Shown here: positions 28,884 to 39,239 of the stretch, one piece after another | How the letters are laid out: the number at the start of each line of letters is the position of its first letter | How positions within the stretch are numbered: the stretch's first letter is position 1 | Source of the DNA: Bradyrhizobium sp. SK17 | Lineage (GTDB): Bacteria; Pseudomonadota; Alphaproteobacteria; Rhizobiales; Xanthobacteraceae | Direction: 5' to 3' | Assembly (NCBI RefSeq): GCF_002831585.1 | Contig: NZ_CP025114.1 | Coordinates: 186,001 to 250,000, forward strand | DNA length: 64,000 nt | Notes under the pieces: generated by a model | What the model was told of the DNA's origin: nothing | What the model saw: only the letters and a program-made list of their open reading frames with translations | Database searches by the model: none | Translations under genes and position numbers: made by a program

Positions 28884-30477
28884 TCGCATCGAAATCAAGC
28901 CCCCTGAATACAGACCAGTCGATTCCCTCCTGAAGCGGCCTACTGGCGAGGTACTGGCATTGTTTGGCCGTGAGCGCGCGGAAACCGTAGTTGTCGTGCA
29001 CTGTTCATGTCCTGACTGCAGCCGGCGCGCACGACCCTCGATGTCCGCCCCCCGCATCTCGTCGATCGCGTCACCACGCAGCGAATGGAAAACCTCACCT
29101 CCCTTGGCACCGCAGCGTTTCATATGATTCTGCATCGTTTTCGACATGTATTTCGAGGGGTCGGGGTGTTCGCGCGCCGCCTCAAAGATGAAGCCCTTGC
29201 GCGAGCGCATCCATGCAACGAAACCGATCTCATCGAGGTAGTTGTGCAGGACGTAGAATGTCATCGATTCCGAGGTCTTGATCGGAACGCGCCGCCACGA
29301 CTTCTTGCCCGTTTTCTCGTCCTTGACCTCCACGATGCCGTCGGTTTGCGCGATCCAGACATCGTCTTTCTGGCGGATGTCGTCAGCGCGTAGGAACGTG
29401 AGAAGTCCAAGACGACGCGACGTGAGCTTGGCGAGCAGCGGCAGCATGGCCTCGTCGAGAAAGCCGGACGCGACACCGTTGCGGAAAACCCGATTGGTAA
29501 CATCCATGGCCACCCCTTCGCGTGGCTTGGATGGTATCAGTGTCTGCGGATACGCTATCTTCACTCCGGCGAATGGATCGCGATAGTGATTATCCTGCAT
29601 GCTATACCGCATCATCGTGCGCACATTGGCGACGTAGCTATCTTTCATGGTCTTCAACGCGAAGGTCTTGTTTTCCTCCAAGACATCGCGAGTTGACTTG
29701 CCTTCCATATCCGCACGTTTGGTGACGTTCGCCGGCCAGTACTGCATCCTGCTGACGAAGGCCTGAAGATGGGACGGGAAGTATTTGTCGGGCGTGCGGT
29801 CACCAACCACATCCAGAAACGCTTGTCGGCGAAGCTTTAGGATGGAAATGTCCGCATGATTTTCACCGTCGCGCTCGATGCGCATGTCGATGTAGGCCTG
29901 CGAGATTTCACTGAAAAGCGGCAGCAATGAGTGGCTGGAGCGGGTCTGCCCCGCGGCCGACTTGTCGGATCGAAAGCCGGGGACGGCGCAGGCGGTGCCA
30001 CGTCGCTCACTGCCGCCAGCGCAGCCAGTGCGTCATCTGGCTGCGACGCAATACGCAGAACATCGCTAAGGGCGTTACGAGTCAGCGCATCGGCGTTGTC
30101 GATGATGACCGAAGCGCCGGCGCTGCCCTTGGCAACCTCGCTTTGGATAAGTTGCAGCGACCTCAGCGCCGCACCAAGCCCATTGGCGAGACCGTTGACG
30201 CGCGACGGCTGGGTCACCGCCTGCTTGATGGCATTTTGACAGGCATCGATGACGTGCCGGACGAGAGCGGTTTCACTGGGCGGCGGCGAGCTCATGGGCA
30301 TTGCGTTCCTGATATCGGCAGCTGCGGCACAGATCGTTTGGCACAGCGTGGCGAGTTGCTGCGCCAACGCCTTGGCCTCGACGCGGCTGCGCGGACCTAT
30401 CTGGACGCGGAGAATAGCCGCCGCGCAGACTCTGCTGCAGCGTGTTCGCGGGCCATCATGTCAAGAATTTTGGTCAT
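28884..30477 (-). pseudogene. Tyrosine recombinase/phage-type integrase, several frameshifts, split by IS256
   Basis: The gene starts at the ATG at 30477, overlapping the stop of the small HTH gene. Three frame breaks are seen: near 30413, near 29930 (between GRPAP and LFSEISQAYIDM) and near 28995. Catalytic pieces include the Arg of LTSRRLGLLTFLRADD, HSLRGDAIDEM (His and Arg) and QSGHE. The nucleophilic Tyr is in NYGFRALTAKQC, but only in the shifted frame. The 3' end (FDAMAARRA and on) continues at 25824-25764 beyond the IS256 insertion. It is clearly dead. Confidence 0.8.
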
Positions 30478-30746
30478 TTCTCGCCATCCAGATCTGCCAG
30501 CATCGCGCCGGCGATTTCACCGACGCGGTTGGTCGCCTTATTCATGCGCTCGATCTCCCCGAGCAGGGCCTGCGCAACCTTGCTGTAGACGTCATCCGTC
30601 ACCTCGCGGGTGCCGTCGGCGATCTTTTGCATCAGCGCCGGCGACAAGCCGGAAAGACGCGCCAGCGGGCTTTGCCAACGCGTCTCGCCGAACAACAACT
30701 GACCGGCGGCGACAACGCGATCGCGGCGTGTGGTTTTCTTGGCCAT
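30474..30746 (-). CDS. Small helix-turn-helix protein upstream of integrase
   Basis: This basic protein of 90 residues starts MAKKTTRRDRVVAAGQLLFG. Its central segment, PLARLSGLSPALMQKIADGTREV, has the spacing of an HTH. It overlaps the integrase start by four bases (ATGA) and itself overlaps a short upstream reading frame (TGATG). It probably regulated the recombination module or bound att DNA; this is inferred from position. It is the only gene of the module that appears unbroken. Confidence 0.6.
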   Translation of the reverse strand: MAKKTTRRDRVVAAGQLLFGETRWQSPLARLSGLSPALMQKIADGTREVTDDVYSKVAQALLGEIERMNKATNRVGEIAGAMLADLDGEK

Positions 30747-30880
30747 CACGCATTCTCGCCAACGAGGAGCGCGATCTCAGATTTGAGCGCTGCGTCATAC
30801 TTATGGCTAATGAAACTGCGGGCGACACGCGAATCTTTGAAATTATCGATCCAGATCCAGCTTCTATCCTCTTCTACTAG
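30746..30880 (-). pseudogene. Unrecognised ORF 3' fragment
   Basis: The minus strand reads EEDRSWIWIDNFKDSRVARS and ends ALLVGENA, with its stop overlapping the next gene's start. No start codon lies between it and an upstream TAA. The upstream side is a TonB-receptor fragment, so the 5' end was lost at that junction. Family unknown. Confidence 0.4.
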
Positions 30881-30886
30881 CTTCCC

Positions 30887-31762
30887 TTAAGCAAAGGTCT
30901 GCGCGATATCGCCCCTCGCGTTGATAAGAGAGCTAATCGAGTCGAGCGTTTCGCTCTGGGAGGTTCTTCGCCCAATGGCAGCGAAAACTGTCCAGCTTGG
31001 CGCAAGGCCGTATTCGGCTCGGACGATGCCATAGCGGTCCGTAATTCCCATGTATCCCCAAGGCTGCTGGAAATTGGACCCCGGAGCGGGTGGCGCAGGG
31101 ATGGAGAATCCGGGCCGTACGCTCATCTTGTTTAGAGGCTGATCTCGCGTTTGATCATGATAGCCGAGGTCCACTGACATTCGGAATCGCTCGCCGCAAT
31201 AGTCCAGAGCGAGAGCGCACTGTCTGTCGAGCGGAGTGCCTCCGTTTCGATAGACGCCGTTGAACCGCATGCCGAACTCTTTCGCGTCACCAAACCGCCG
31301 TCCGAAATCGATATGGGTGCCGAGCTGGCTTCTCGAGTCGTATGTCGCCGTCAGTTGTGTCACCGGCGTGTCGAGCGCGCGCTTGGGCACGGCGTTGATC
31401 GCCCCTCCCAGGCTTCCATGAAGGCTGGCGCCATTAAGCATGGCGCTTGGACCTTTGAGGGCTTCGATTCGTTCGAGGCTTTCAGGGGGAAAACCGGCGA
31501 TCGGCGTCACACCCGCAAGTCCATTGAAAGTCAAATCCGAACTATTCACGAGAAATCTGCGCATCGAAAATTCGAGATAGCCGGATCCCGCAGCCAGCGA
31601 CCATCCAACGCGCGCGGATGCGTCGTTATTCAACACATCGGCGATGGTACGGGCCTGCTGGTCTGCGATGAGCTTGCTTGTGTATCGATTGCGGTCAGCA
31701 CCGGGTCGAGCGCCTGATGCGCTTGCAATCACATTCAACGATCTCAGATCATAACCAGACAA
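30887..31762 (-). pseudogene. TonB-dependent siderophore receptor fragment (plug and first strands)
   Basis: The frame reads as the plug domain of an outer-membrane TonB-dependent receptor: RTIADVLNNDASARV, LTFNGLAGVTPIAGFPPESLERIEALKGPSAMLNG and GGAINAVPKRA, followed by the first barrel strands (TATYDSRSQLGTHIDFGRRFG). It has no signal peptide or TonB box start and stops after about 290 residues, where a full receptor has 650 or more. Both ends are cut, the 3' end at the integrase module. Confidence 0.85.
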
Positions 31763-32143
31763 TCCTTACCGGCGCGAGATTTCTAACCCATACAAATCCT
31801 ATACTTCTGATTCAACGAATCGCGCAACTGCGGCGGCGAGGCAGGCGGCTTCGCGGTAGCGGCTGGGTCCTATATTCGCCCTGCCTGATATTTGGACGAG
31901 CTTGGCGATACAGCTCGACGACGCAACCATCCAGTCAGCGATTGCCATTACAGGCGTTGCGAGGTGCAACTCGTTGCCATGATTGCGGCTTTTGCGGTTA
32001 AATCGCATTTCGGACGATAGCGATTGTAGGGTATCGCGCGACGAGCCGGATGATTGCGCCTTTCGGCTTGATCGCCGAGGTTGGATCGATATCGCCGCAT
32101 GGCGCCACTGGCGGCGATGCTTCTTGCAAAAGTTCGGTTGTCT
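31763..32143. other. About 380 bases without a supported gene
   Basis: Only short overlapping frames are present and none matches a family. An imperfect hairpin (ATCGCCGC at 32091-32098 paired with GCGGCGAT at 32111-32118) follows the maleylacetate reductase stop on the minus strand and could act as a terminator, though no T run follows it. Confidence 0.3.
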
Positions 32144-33214
32144 CTACATTGGCGAGTCGGGAACCGCGCCATTCCAGGCGCGTTCGATAAGGTCGCGGAG
32201 AGGAGCTGCCTCCAGCGGACGCGGATTCCAATATGGATTCGATAATACCCGTGCGACTGTCGAATCGATGCCCTCTCGCGGCATTTTGAGGGTGGCCAGG
32301 GAGCGGGGAATTCCGTCCACTCTAGCAAATTCGAACAAGCGGTGCTGCGGCGAGGGATCACCGAGCGCGGCTTGAAGGCGCCCGTACGCTTCTGCCATTG
32401 CGATCTGGTTGTACGCAAGCGTGTGAGGAAGAAGAATCGCGTGAAGTTCGGCATGAGGTAAATCGAAGGCGCCGCCCAATTCGTGACAAAGCTTGTGGTG
32501 AAGCCCCATTCCTGCCGCATTGAGGCATATGCCGGCGAGCCAGGCTCCATAGAGCGCGTCCTGGCGGGCAACGAGATCGGACGGTGTTTCAACGATGTTC
32601 GGGATGGCTCTCGCCATTGCACTGATCGCGCGTTCGGCGATGTCGGAAATCAGCGGGCTTCCATTCTGGGCATACATCGCCTCGACTGCATGGGCGATCG
32701 CGTTCAAGCCCGACATTACCGAGACTGGAGTGGGCAAATCTCGGGTATTCGATACATCATACAGGACGGTCGCTGGTAGAATGGCCCGGTTGCGGTGCGT
32801 CTGTTTCTTGCCCTGGCTGGTTTCGCCGAGGATGGAGGTCATCTCCGAGCCCGAATAGGTGGTGGGGATCGCAAGATGTGGCAGGCCCGTGCGTAGGCTC
32901 AATGCCTTGCCGAGACCGATCGATGAGCCGCCTCCGAATGAGACGAAACCATCCGCTCTAACGGATCGTGCATAACGAAGTGCATCTTCAGTCACATTGA
33001 CAGGAGTGTGGACCTCCGCCCCATCGTACAGGCCGGCGATGGCGAAGGGCGAAGAATCCGGAAACGAGGTCCATTTCGCGGCACCTCGGCGTGTCGTCAC
33101 CAGAAGTGGGGCGCACACGCCGAGCGAAGCAGTCTCGGCCGCCAGCACGTCGAGGCCGACGACGCCAAAAACCACCCGTGGGATGGCGCTATCGAATGTA
33201 AATGACTGGAGCAT
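32144..33214 (-). CDS. Maleylacetate reductase (iron-containing alcohol dehydrogenase family)
   Basis: This 356-residue enzyme reduces maleylacetate to 3-oxoadipate with NAD(P)H. Family blocks are GFVSFGGGSSIGLGKALSLR, HLAIPTTYSGSEMTSILGET, DVSNTRDLPTPVSVMSGLNAIAHAVEAMY, and the metal-site region GLHHKLCHELGGAFDLPHAELHAILLPH. It lies 13 bases downstream of the marR gene. In chloroaromatic or hydroxyquinol pathways a ring-cleavage enzyme would make maleylacetate directly; none is present here. Here the substrate more likely comes from desulfonation of 4-sulfomuconolactone. Confidence 0.9.
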   Translation of the reverse strand: MLQSFTFDSAIPRVVFGVVGLDVLAAETASLGVCAPLLVTTRRGAAKWTSFPDSSPFAIAGLYDGAEVHTPVNVTEDALRYARSVRADGFVSFGGGSSIGLGKALSLRTGLPHLAIPTTYSGSEMTSILGETSQGKKQTHRNRAILPATVLYDVSNTRDLPTPVSVMSGLNAIAHAVEAMYAQNGSPLISDIAERAISAMARAIPNIVETPSDLVARQDALYGAWLAGICLNAAGMGLHHKLCHELGGAFDLPHAELHAILLPHTLAYNQIAMAEAYGRLQAALGDPSPQHRLFEFARVDGIPRSLATLKMPREGIDSTVARVLSNPYWNPRPLEAAPLRDLIERAWNGAVPDSPM

Positions 33215-33227
33215 TTGGATATCCGTT

Positions 33228-33806
33228 TCAGTCTCGGGTTAAACCCGCAAATTTTCGCGGCCTCCGCGCCCTTAGCGCGCCGGTCGATGCGCGCGTACCA
33301 GTCCCAGTCCGAGAGGTGGCCGCCACGGGCTCGGCGATCGTCGGAGCTTCATCGGCCAACGCCGTCACGAGTTTGGTGAGAAGCCGTACAATCTCTTTTC
33401 GCTCCCTCTGGTCGAGAGCGGCAAGAAGGCGCTCGGAGACGTTGAGAGCCGCCGCGTTTGCAGGCTTGAGCAAATCCCGGCCGCGCGAGGTTAGCGCGAC
33501 GATTCGTCGCCGGCCGTCTTTCGGGTCGAGCTTTCTCTGCAGTAAGCCGCGCGCTTCGAGACGGCCGACGACTTGCCCGACAGTCGCACGGTCGATGCCG
33601 AGCGCTTTGCCGAGGGTGATCTGATCGAGTGCGCCCCATCGTCCGAGCGCCAGCAGGTGGACATGCTGAGGCGGCGTGAGGCCAATCTTCGCGGTTTCTT
33701 GCTCGGCGAGACTCATCAGGATCTGGTTCGCGCGTCGTACCAGAAAGCCCGGTCGTTCATGAAGATCGGGCGGAGAGTGGCGGAGTTTGACAGGGGCTTT
33801 GCTCAT
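33228..33806 (-). CDS. MarR-family regulator of the catabolic cluster
   Basis: This protein of about 192 residues starts at the ATG at 33806 (MSKAPVKLRHSPPDL). The winged HTH includes GIDRATVGQVVGRLEARGLL and the wing DPKDGRRRIVALTSRG. The C-terminal tail is Arg/Thr-rich. It is divergent from the amidohydrolase-TRAP-dioxygenase operon, and a perfect 12-bp palindrome lies in the gap, so it likely controls both directions. MarR proteins in such clusters usually respond to the aromatic substrate or a ring-cleavage product. Confidence 0.9.
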   Translation of the reverse strand: MSKAPVKLRHSPPDLHERPGFLVRRANQILMSLAEQETAKIGLTPPQHVHLLALGRWGALDQITLGKALGIDRATVGQVVGRLEARGLLQRKLDPKDGRRRIVALTSRGRDLLKPANAAALNVSERLLAALDQRERKEIVRLLTKLVTALADEAPTIAEPVAATSRTGTGTRASTGALRARRPRKFAGLTRD

Positions 33807-33826
33807 GGCTTGCCATCTTATATCAT

Positions 33827-33838
33827 AGTATGCATACT
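33827..33838. promoter_or_regulatory. Palindromic MarR-type operator
   Basis: AGTATGCATACT is a perfect palindrome located 21 bases upstream of the marR start and 35 bases before the amidohydrolase ATG. It is AT-rich against its surroundings and is the obvious binding site for the MarR protein. Confidence 0.7.
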
Positions 33839-33872
33839 TACAAACAACGCTTGGGAGAGAGATGCTGATCTG

Positions 33873-34787
33873 ATGGACACCGAAGTTGTAATAAGGGACT
33901 GTCTCGGACCTCCGGCGAGGGTATCTCGCCCGACGTGGTCGTTGCCCGCAGGCAGCTGGGATACTCATTTCCACGTTCTCGGGCCGCAGAATAGGTTTCC
34001 CTTTGCCGCGAACCGTAAATACACCCCACCTGACGCCTCGTTCGAGGCCTGCCGCAGTTTTCATCAGGCCTTGGGCATCGAGCGTGGCTTCGTCGTGCAC
34101 GCCAATACGCACGGGTTCGACAACACCGTCGATCTCGACGCGACCGCGCGTTCGGAGGGCCAATATCTCGCCGTGGTCCGGCTTGACGGTACGGCGACCC
34201 CGGAAAGCTGTCGCGCTCTGCATCGCGCAGGAGCGCGTGGGGTGCGCTTTGCCTTCAATCCTCAACATGGAGGGACGCTAGACCGCGCAGTGTTCGATCA
34301 TGTTCTTCATTGCATTGGCGATCTAGGATGGTTCGTTGAACTGCATTTCGCCGGATCCGCGTTGCCTGAACTGGAATCATGGATTGCGTCGATCCCCATT
34401 CCCGTTGTCATCGATCATTTCGGCCGCATCGACCCGCGGCATGGACTCTATGATCCTTCCTTTGAAGTGTTGGTTTCGCTCGCCGGGCGTGACAACATCT
34501 GGGTCAAGATCAGCGGCGCGGACCGAATTTCCCATCAAGGCCAGCCCTATACCGATGTCGTGCCGTTCGCGCACCGGCTCGTGGCGGTGGCGCCGGAGCG
34601 CCTTCTTTGGGGAAGCGATTGGCCCCACACGGGGTACTTCGACGCCGGCCGGTTCCCCGACGCGGGAAAGCTTCTCGACGCGTTCGCGGCTTTCGTCCCG
34701 GAAGAGCGGGTAAGGACGGCGATCCTCGTTGACAACCCTCTGAGACTGCTCGGAGAGGCTACGATCCCGCCTCTCTGCCTCGACTAG
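33873..34787 (+). CDS. Amidohydrolase-2 family lactone hydrolase (4-sulfomuconolactone hydrolase candidate)
   Basis: This 304-residue TIM-barrel hydrolase has the N-terminal metal-binding pair in DTHFHVLG, a middle VVIDHFGRID, and the C-terminal WGSDWPHTG. This layout belongs to the group of 2-pyrone-4,6-dicarboxylate hydrolase (LigI) and 4-sulfomuconolactone hydrolase. In the latter reaction the lactone is opened, sulfite leaves and maleylacetate forms. The presence of maleylacetate reductase, PcaH/G and PcaB homologues, with no muconolactone decarboxylase, supports that role. GGGAGAGA lies upstream of the ATG. It heads the operon. Another lactone or dicarboxylate substrate remains possible. 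Confidence 0.78.
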   Translation: MDTEVVIRDCLGPPARVSRPTWSLPAGSWDTHFHVLGPQNRFPFAANRKYTPPDASFEACRSFHQALGIERGFVVHANTHGFDNTVDLDATARSEGQYLAVVRLDGTATPESCRALHRAGARGVRFAFNPQHGGTLDRAVFDHVLHCIGDLGWFVELHFAGSALPELESWIASIPIPVVIDHFGRIDPRHGLYDPSFEVLVSLAGRDNIWVKISGADRISHQGQPYTDVVPFAHRLVAVAPERLLWGSDWPHTGYFDAGRFPDAGKLLDAFAAFVPEERVRTAILVDNPLRLLGEATIPPLCLD

Positions 34788-34806
34788 TTGCATTATGGAG
34801 GGCGCC

Positions 34807-35358
34807 ATGCACGACCCCGGCATCGATATCGGGACCTGCCCGAGTGAAGAGTTCGGACCTATCGGCAAGATGTTAATGGTTGCCAGCAAATGGCTCGCGA
34901 TCGCGGGCGGGATCGTACTCGTCGCGCTTGTCGTGATGTCGGTGGTCTCGATCGTTGGTCGCAAGCTCTGGTCAGCTCCGGTGCCCGGCGACGTCGAAGT
35001 TTTGCAGCTCAGTGCGGCCTCCTCTGTGTCGACCTTTTTTGCTTGGTGCCATCTTACTCGCGGCGACGTCAAGGTCGACTTCTTTACCAATTCGCTGCCT
35101 CGCTGGGCCATTGATATGCTTGACGGCGTCGGATCGTTATTGCTGGCGGGAATGGCGCTGTTACTTGGATGGCGCGCCACTGTCGGGGCTTTGTCGGTGC
35201 GGCTCTATGGCGAGACTTCGACCATTCTTGCCTGGCCGGTCTGGATTCCCCAGATCCTGATGGTACCGGGCTTCGTTTTGCTCGCCGCCTCCGGATTTTA
35301 TATGGCCGCATTATCACTCCGCAACGCGTACGGCTCTTTGGACAGGAGCGTACGATGA
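34807..35358 (+). CDS. TRAP transporter small permease (DctQ type)
   Basis: This four-helix TRAP small subunit of about 183 residues has LSAASSVSTFFAWCHLTRGDVKVDFFTNSLP, matching the DctQ family core. The ATG at 34807 has GGAGG five bases upstream; the in-frame ATG at 34795 lacks a site. It sits 19 bases after the amidohydrolase gene and overlaps dctM by four bases. It acts with the large permease and a binding protein for sodium-driven uptake of an organic acid, here probably an aromatic acid or arylsulfonate. Confidence 0.9.
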   Translation: MHDPGIDIGTCPSEEFGPIGKMLMVASKWLAIAGGIVLVALVVMSVVSIVGRKLWSAPVPGDVEVLQLSAASSVSTFFAWCHLTRGDVKVDFFTNSLPRWAIDMLDGVGSLLLAGMALLLGWRATVGALSVRLYGETSTILAWPVWIPQILMVPGFVLLAASGFYMAALSLRNAYGSLDRSVR

Positions 35359-36683
35359 GCGGGACGCAAACCGCCTTTCTCGTTTTCGGCGGATTGATGC
35401 TTCTCCTCGCGCTCCGCGTGCCGATCGGAGTAGCAATGTTCGTCGCCGGTGCGGCGGGATATCTTCTGCTCACCGACGGCAGCATCGCAACCTTCCTCGT
35501 CAATCTGAACTACCTGCCGTTCGCACGGCTCTCGAACTATGACCTTGCGGTTATCCCGTTGTTTCTTCTCATGGGGCAATTCGCGACTCATGGCGGACTG
35601 AGCCGGCTTTTATTCGGATTCGTCAGGGCATTTCTCGGCCACCGGCGCGGCGGCATGGCGATGGCGGCCGTGGGCGCCTGTGCGGGCTTCGGTGCGATCT
35701 GCGGTTCTTCGCTCGCCACGGCGGCAACGATGGGGCAAGTGGCTCTACCCGAACTGCGCCGATACGGCTATTCGGGAAGCTTGGCGACCGGAGCGCTGGC
35801 GGCCGGAGGCACGCTCGGCATCATGATCCCGCCCTCCGTTCCGTTGATCATCTACGCGGTCTTGACGCAGGAATCGATCGGCAAGCTCTTCATGGCGGCG
35901 GCCGTCCCAGGATTGCTTGCGATGTTCGGCTACATGCTGGTCATCCGCATCATCGTAGCTTTCGATCCTGCCGCGGGGCCTGCGGGCCCACGTGCCTCCA
36001 ATTCCGAGCGCATTCAAGCCCTTCTGCAAGTCTCTCCCGTTCTTTTTGTCTTCCTGGTGGTGGTTGTGGGCATCTATGGCGGCTGGGCGACGCCAACGGA
36101 AGCGGCCGCGCTGGGCGCGGCGGCATGCGGCTTCTTGGCGGTCACGACGGGCGGAATGCGACTACCGGGCCTGAAGGCAAGCGTACTCGGCACTGCGCAA
36201 ACCACCGCGATGATCTATCTGGTGCTGCTCGGCGCCGACATGATGAACCATACTCTCGCTCTTTCCCAATTGCCGGTTACGCTGGCGGAATGGGCGAAAG
36301 GCAGCGGCATGCCGCCACTCACTATCATGCTCATAATTCTGTTGATCTATATCTTTCTTGGATCGGTGATGGACTCGCTCGCGATGATCCTGCTGACCAT
36401 TCCGATCTTTTATCCGATGGTTATGGGTCTCGACTTCTTTAGCCTGTCGCCCGACGAGAAGTCGATCTGGTTCGGCATCCTGGCCCTTATGGTGGTCGAG
36501 ATCGGTCTGGTTCATCCGCCTATCGGCATGAACGTCTACATCATCAACCGTCTCGCCAAGGACGTTCCCCTCACCCAGACCTTCAAGGGCGTAATGCCTT
36601 TCCTGCTGTCGGACGCCATACGCCTCATCCTGCTGGTATTTATACCGGGCATATCGTTGTTTCTGGTGCGTGCATTTCATTAG
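35355..36683 (+). CDS. TRAP transporter large permease (DctM type)
   Basis: This 442-residue membrane protein starts at the ATG at 35355, coupled to dctQ (ATGA). It has the DctM signatures FATHGGLSRLLFGFVRAFLGHRRGGMAMA, GSSLATAATMGQVALPELRRYGYS, GGTLGIMIPPSVPLIIYAV and EIGLVHPPIGMNVYII. It forms the transport channel. Length and motifs are complete. Confidence 0.94.
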   Translation: MSGTQTAFLVFGGLMLLLALRVPIGVAMFVAGAAGYLLLTDGSIATFLVNLNYLPFARLSNYDLAVIPLFLLMGQFATHGGLSRLLFGFVRAFLGHRRGGMAMAAVGACAGFGAICGSSLATAATMGQVALPELRRYGYSGSLATGALAAGGTLGIMIPPSVPLIIYAVLTQESIGKLFMAAAVPGLLAMFGYMLVIRIIVAFDPAAGPAGPRASNSERIQALLQVSPVLFVFLVVVVGIYGGWATPTEAAALGAAACGFLAVTTGGMRLPGLKASVLGTAQTTAMIYLVLLGADMMNHTLALSQLPVTLAEWAKGSGMPPLTIMLIILLIYIFLGSVMDSLAMILLTIPIFYPMVMGLDFFSLSPDEKSIWFGILALMVVEIGLVHPPIGMNVYIINRLAKDVPLTQTFKGVMPFLLSDAIRLILLVFIPGISLFLVRAFH

Positions 36684-36723
36684 TGATCTCTACTGAACAA
36701 GTCACCGAGGAGGAGAAGCGATC

Positions 36724-37764
36724 ATGATCAAGACAAGACTACGAGCTCTCGGATTTGCAAGCATCTTTGCTGTCGTTGCCGTTCAGTCCGCGAGCGCCCA
36801 GACGACGACGCTCAAGGTTCATCATTTCCTGCCGGCAACCTCGAACGCCCATACGAACTTGATCAAGCCATGGTGCGATAAGATCAACAAGGACTCGAAC
36901 GGGCGGTTGCAGTGCCAGATCTATCCAGCCATGCAACTTGGCGGGACGCCTGCCCAGTTGTTTGATCAGGCGCGCGATGGCGCCGTCGACATCGTGTGGA
37001 CCGTCCTCAGCTATCAGGCGGGACGTTTCACGAAGTCGGAGGTATTTGAACTTCCGTTCCTCATCCGCTCCGCCGAGGAAGGCAGCCGCGCTTTGTGGGC
37101 CTACATGGAGAAGAATTCGAAGGATGAATTGAGAGGCGTTCACCCGATCTTCATGCATGTACACGATGGCGCGGTGCTCCACTCCACTTCCAAGTCGGTA
37201 GCGACGCTGGAGGATCTTAAGGGACTCAAGATCCGTGCCGCCAATCGCGTCAATGCGGTGATGTTGACAGCGCTTGGCGCAACTCCCGTGCAGATGCCGC
37301 TGCCGCAGGTACCTGAATCGATGACCAAGGGCGTCGTCGATGGCGCTATGGTGCCTTGGGAGGGCGTGCCGGCGGTGAAATTTCAGGAAATTGCCAAATT
37401 CTCTTTGGAGACGCCGGCGGACGCGGGAAAGTTCTCGAACTCCATTTTTGCCTTCGTCATGAACGAGAACAAATACAAGTCCCTCCCAGCCGACCTGCAG
37501 AAGGTCATCGATGAAAATGGAGGGATCGAGATGTCCGGGCAGGCCGGGCGGCGAGCCTTCGACGACGTCGTCGAGCCTTTCAGAAAGCAGGCCATCGAGA
37601 ACGGCGATAAGGTGACCTCCCTGTCGCAGGATGAATTAAAGCGCTGGCAGGCGGCAAGCGAGAAGGTTTACGACGCTTGGTTCGCCGAGATTGCAAAAAA
37701 GGGTGGCGACGGAAAACGCCTGCTTCAAGATGCCCGTGAATTGCTTGAGAAGAACCGGCGGTAG
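36724..37764 (+). CDS. TRAP transporter periplasmic solute-binding protein (DctP type)
   Basis: This 346-residue DctP protein has a signal peptide ending QSASA. Core blocks include NSNGRLQCQIYPAMQLGGTPAQLFDQARDGAVDIVWT and the ligand-anchoring region LKIRAANRVNAVMLTALGATPVQMP, whose Arg normally binds a carboxylate; it may bind a sulfonate here. GAGGAGAAG lies upstream. It lies 40 bases after dctM and 50 bases before pcaH, so the transporter and ring-cleavage genes seem co-transcribed. Confidence 0.93.
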   Translation: MIKTRLRALGFASIFAVVAVQSASAQTTTLKVHHFLPATSNAHTNLIKPWCDKINKDSNGRLQCQIYPAMQLGGTPAQLFDQARDGAVDIVWTVLSYQAGRFTKSEVFELPFLIRSAEEGSRALWAYMEKNSKDELRGVHPIFMHVHDGAVLHSTSKSVATLEDLKGLKIRAANRVNAVMLTALGATPVQMPLPQVPESMTKGVVDGAMVPWEGVPAVKFQEIAKFSLETPADAGKFSNSIFAFVMNENKYKSLPADLQKVIDENGGIEMSGQAGRRAFDDVVEPFRKQAIENGDKVTSLSQDELKRWQAASEKVYDAWFAEIAKKGGDGKRLLQDARELLEKNRR

Positions 37765-37781
37765 CGCTCGGCATTAATTGA

Positions 37782-39166
<1,385 letters not shown>

Positions 39167-39239
39167 CCGGTTTCAAAATCCCCACCCCACTTATCGCCTT
39201 CGCAATGATGGCTCGACTCCAAGACCTGAGGAACGGCTC

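Noticed and set aside
32144..33214. Chloroaromatic or hydroxyquinol pathway suggested by maleylacetate reductase
   Set aside because: No chlorocatechol or hydroxyquinol 1,2-dioxygenase or dienelactone hydrolase is present; the dioxygenase is a two-subunit PcaH/G type.
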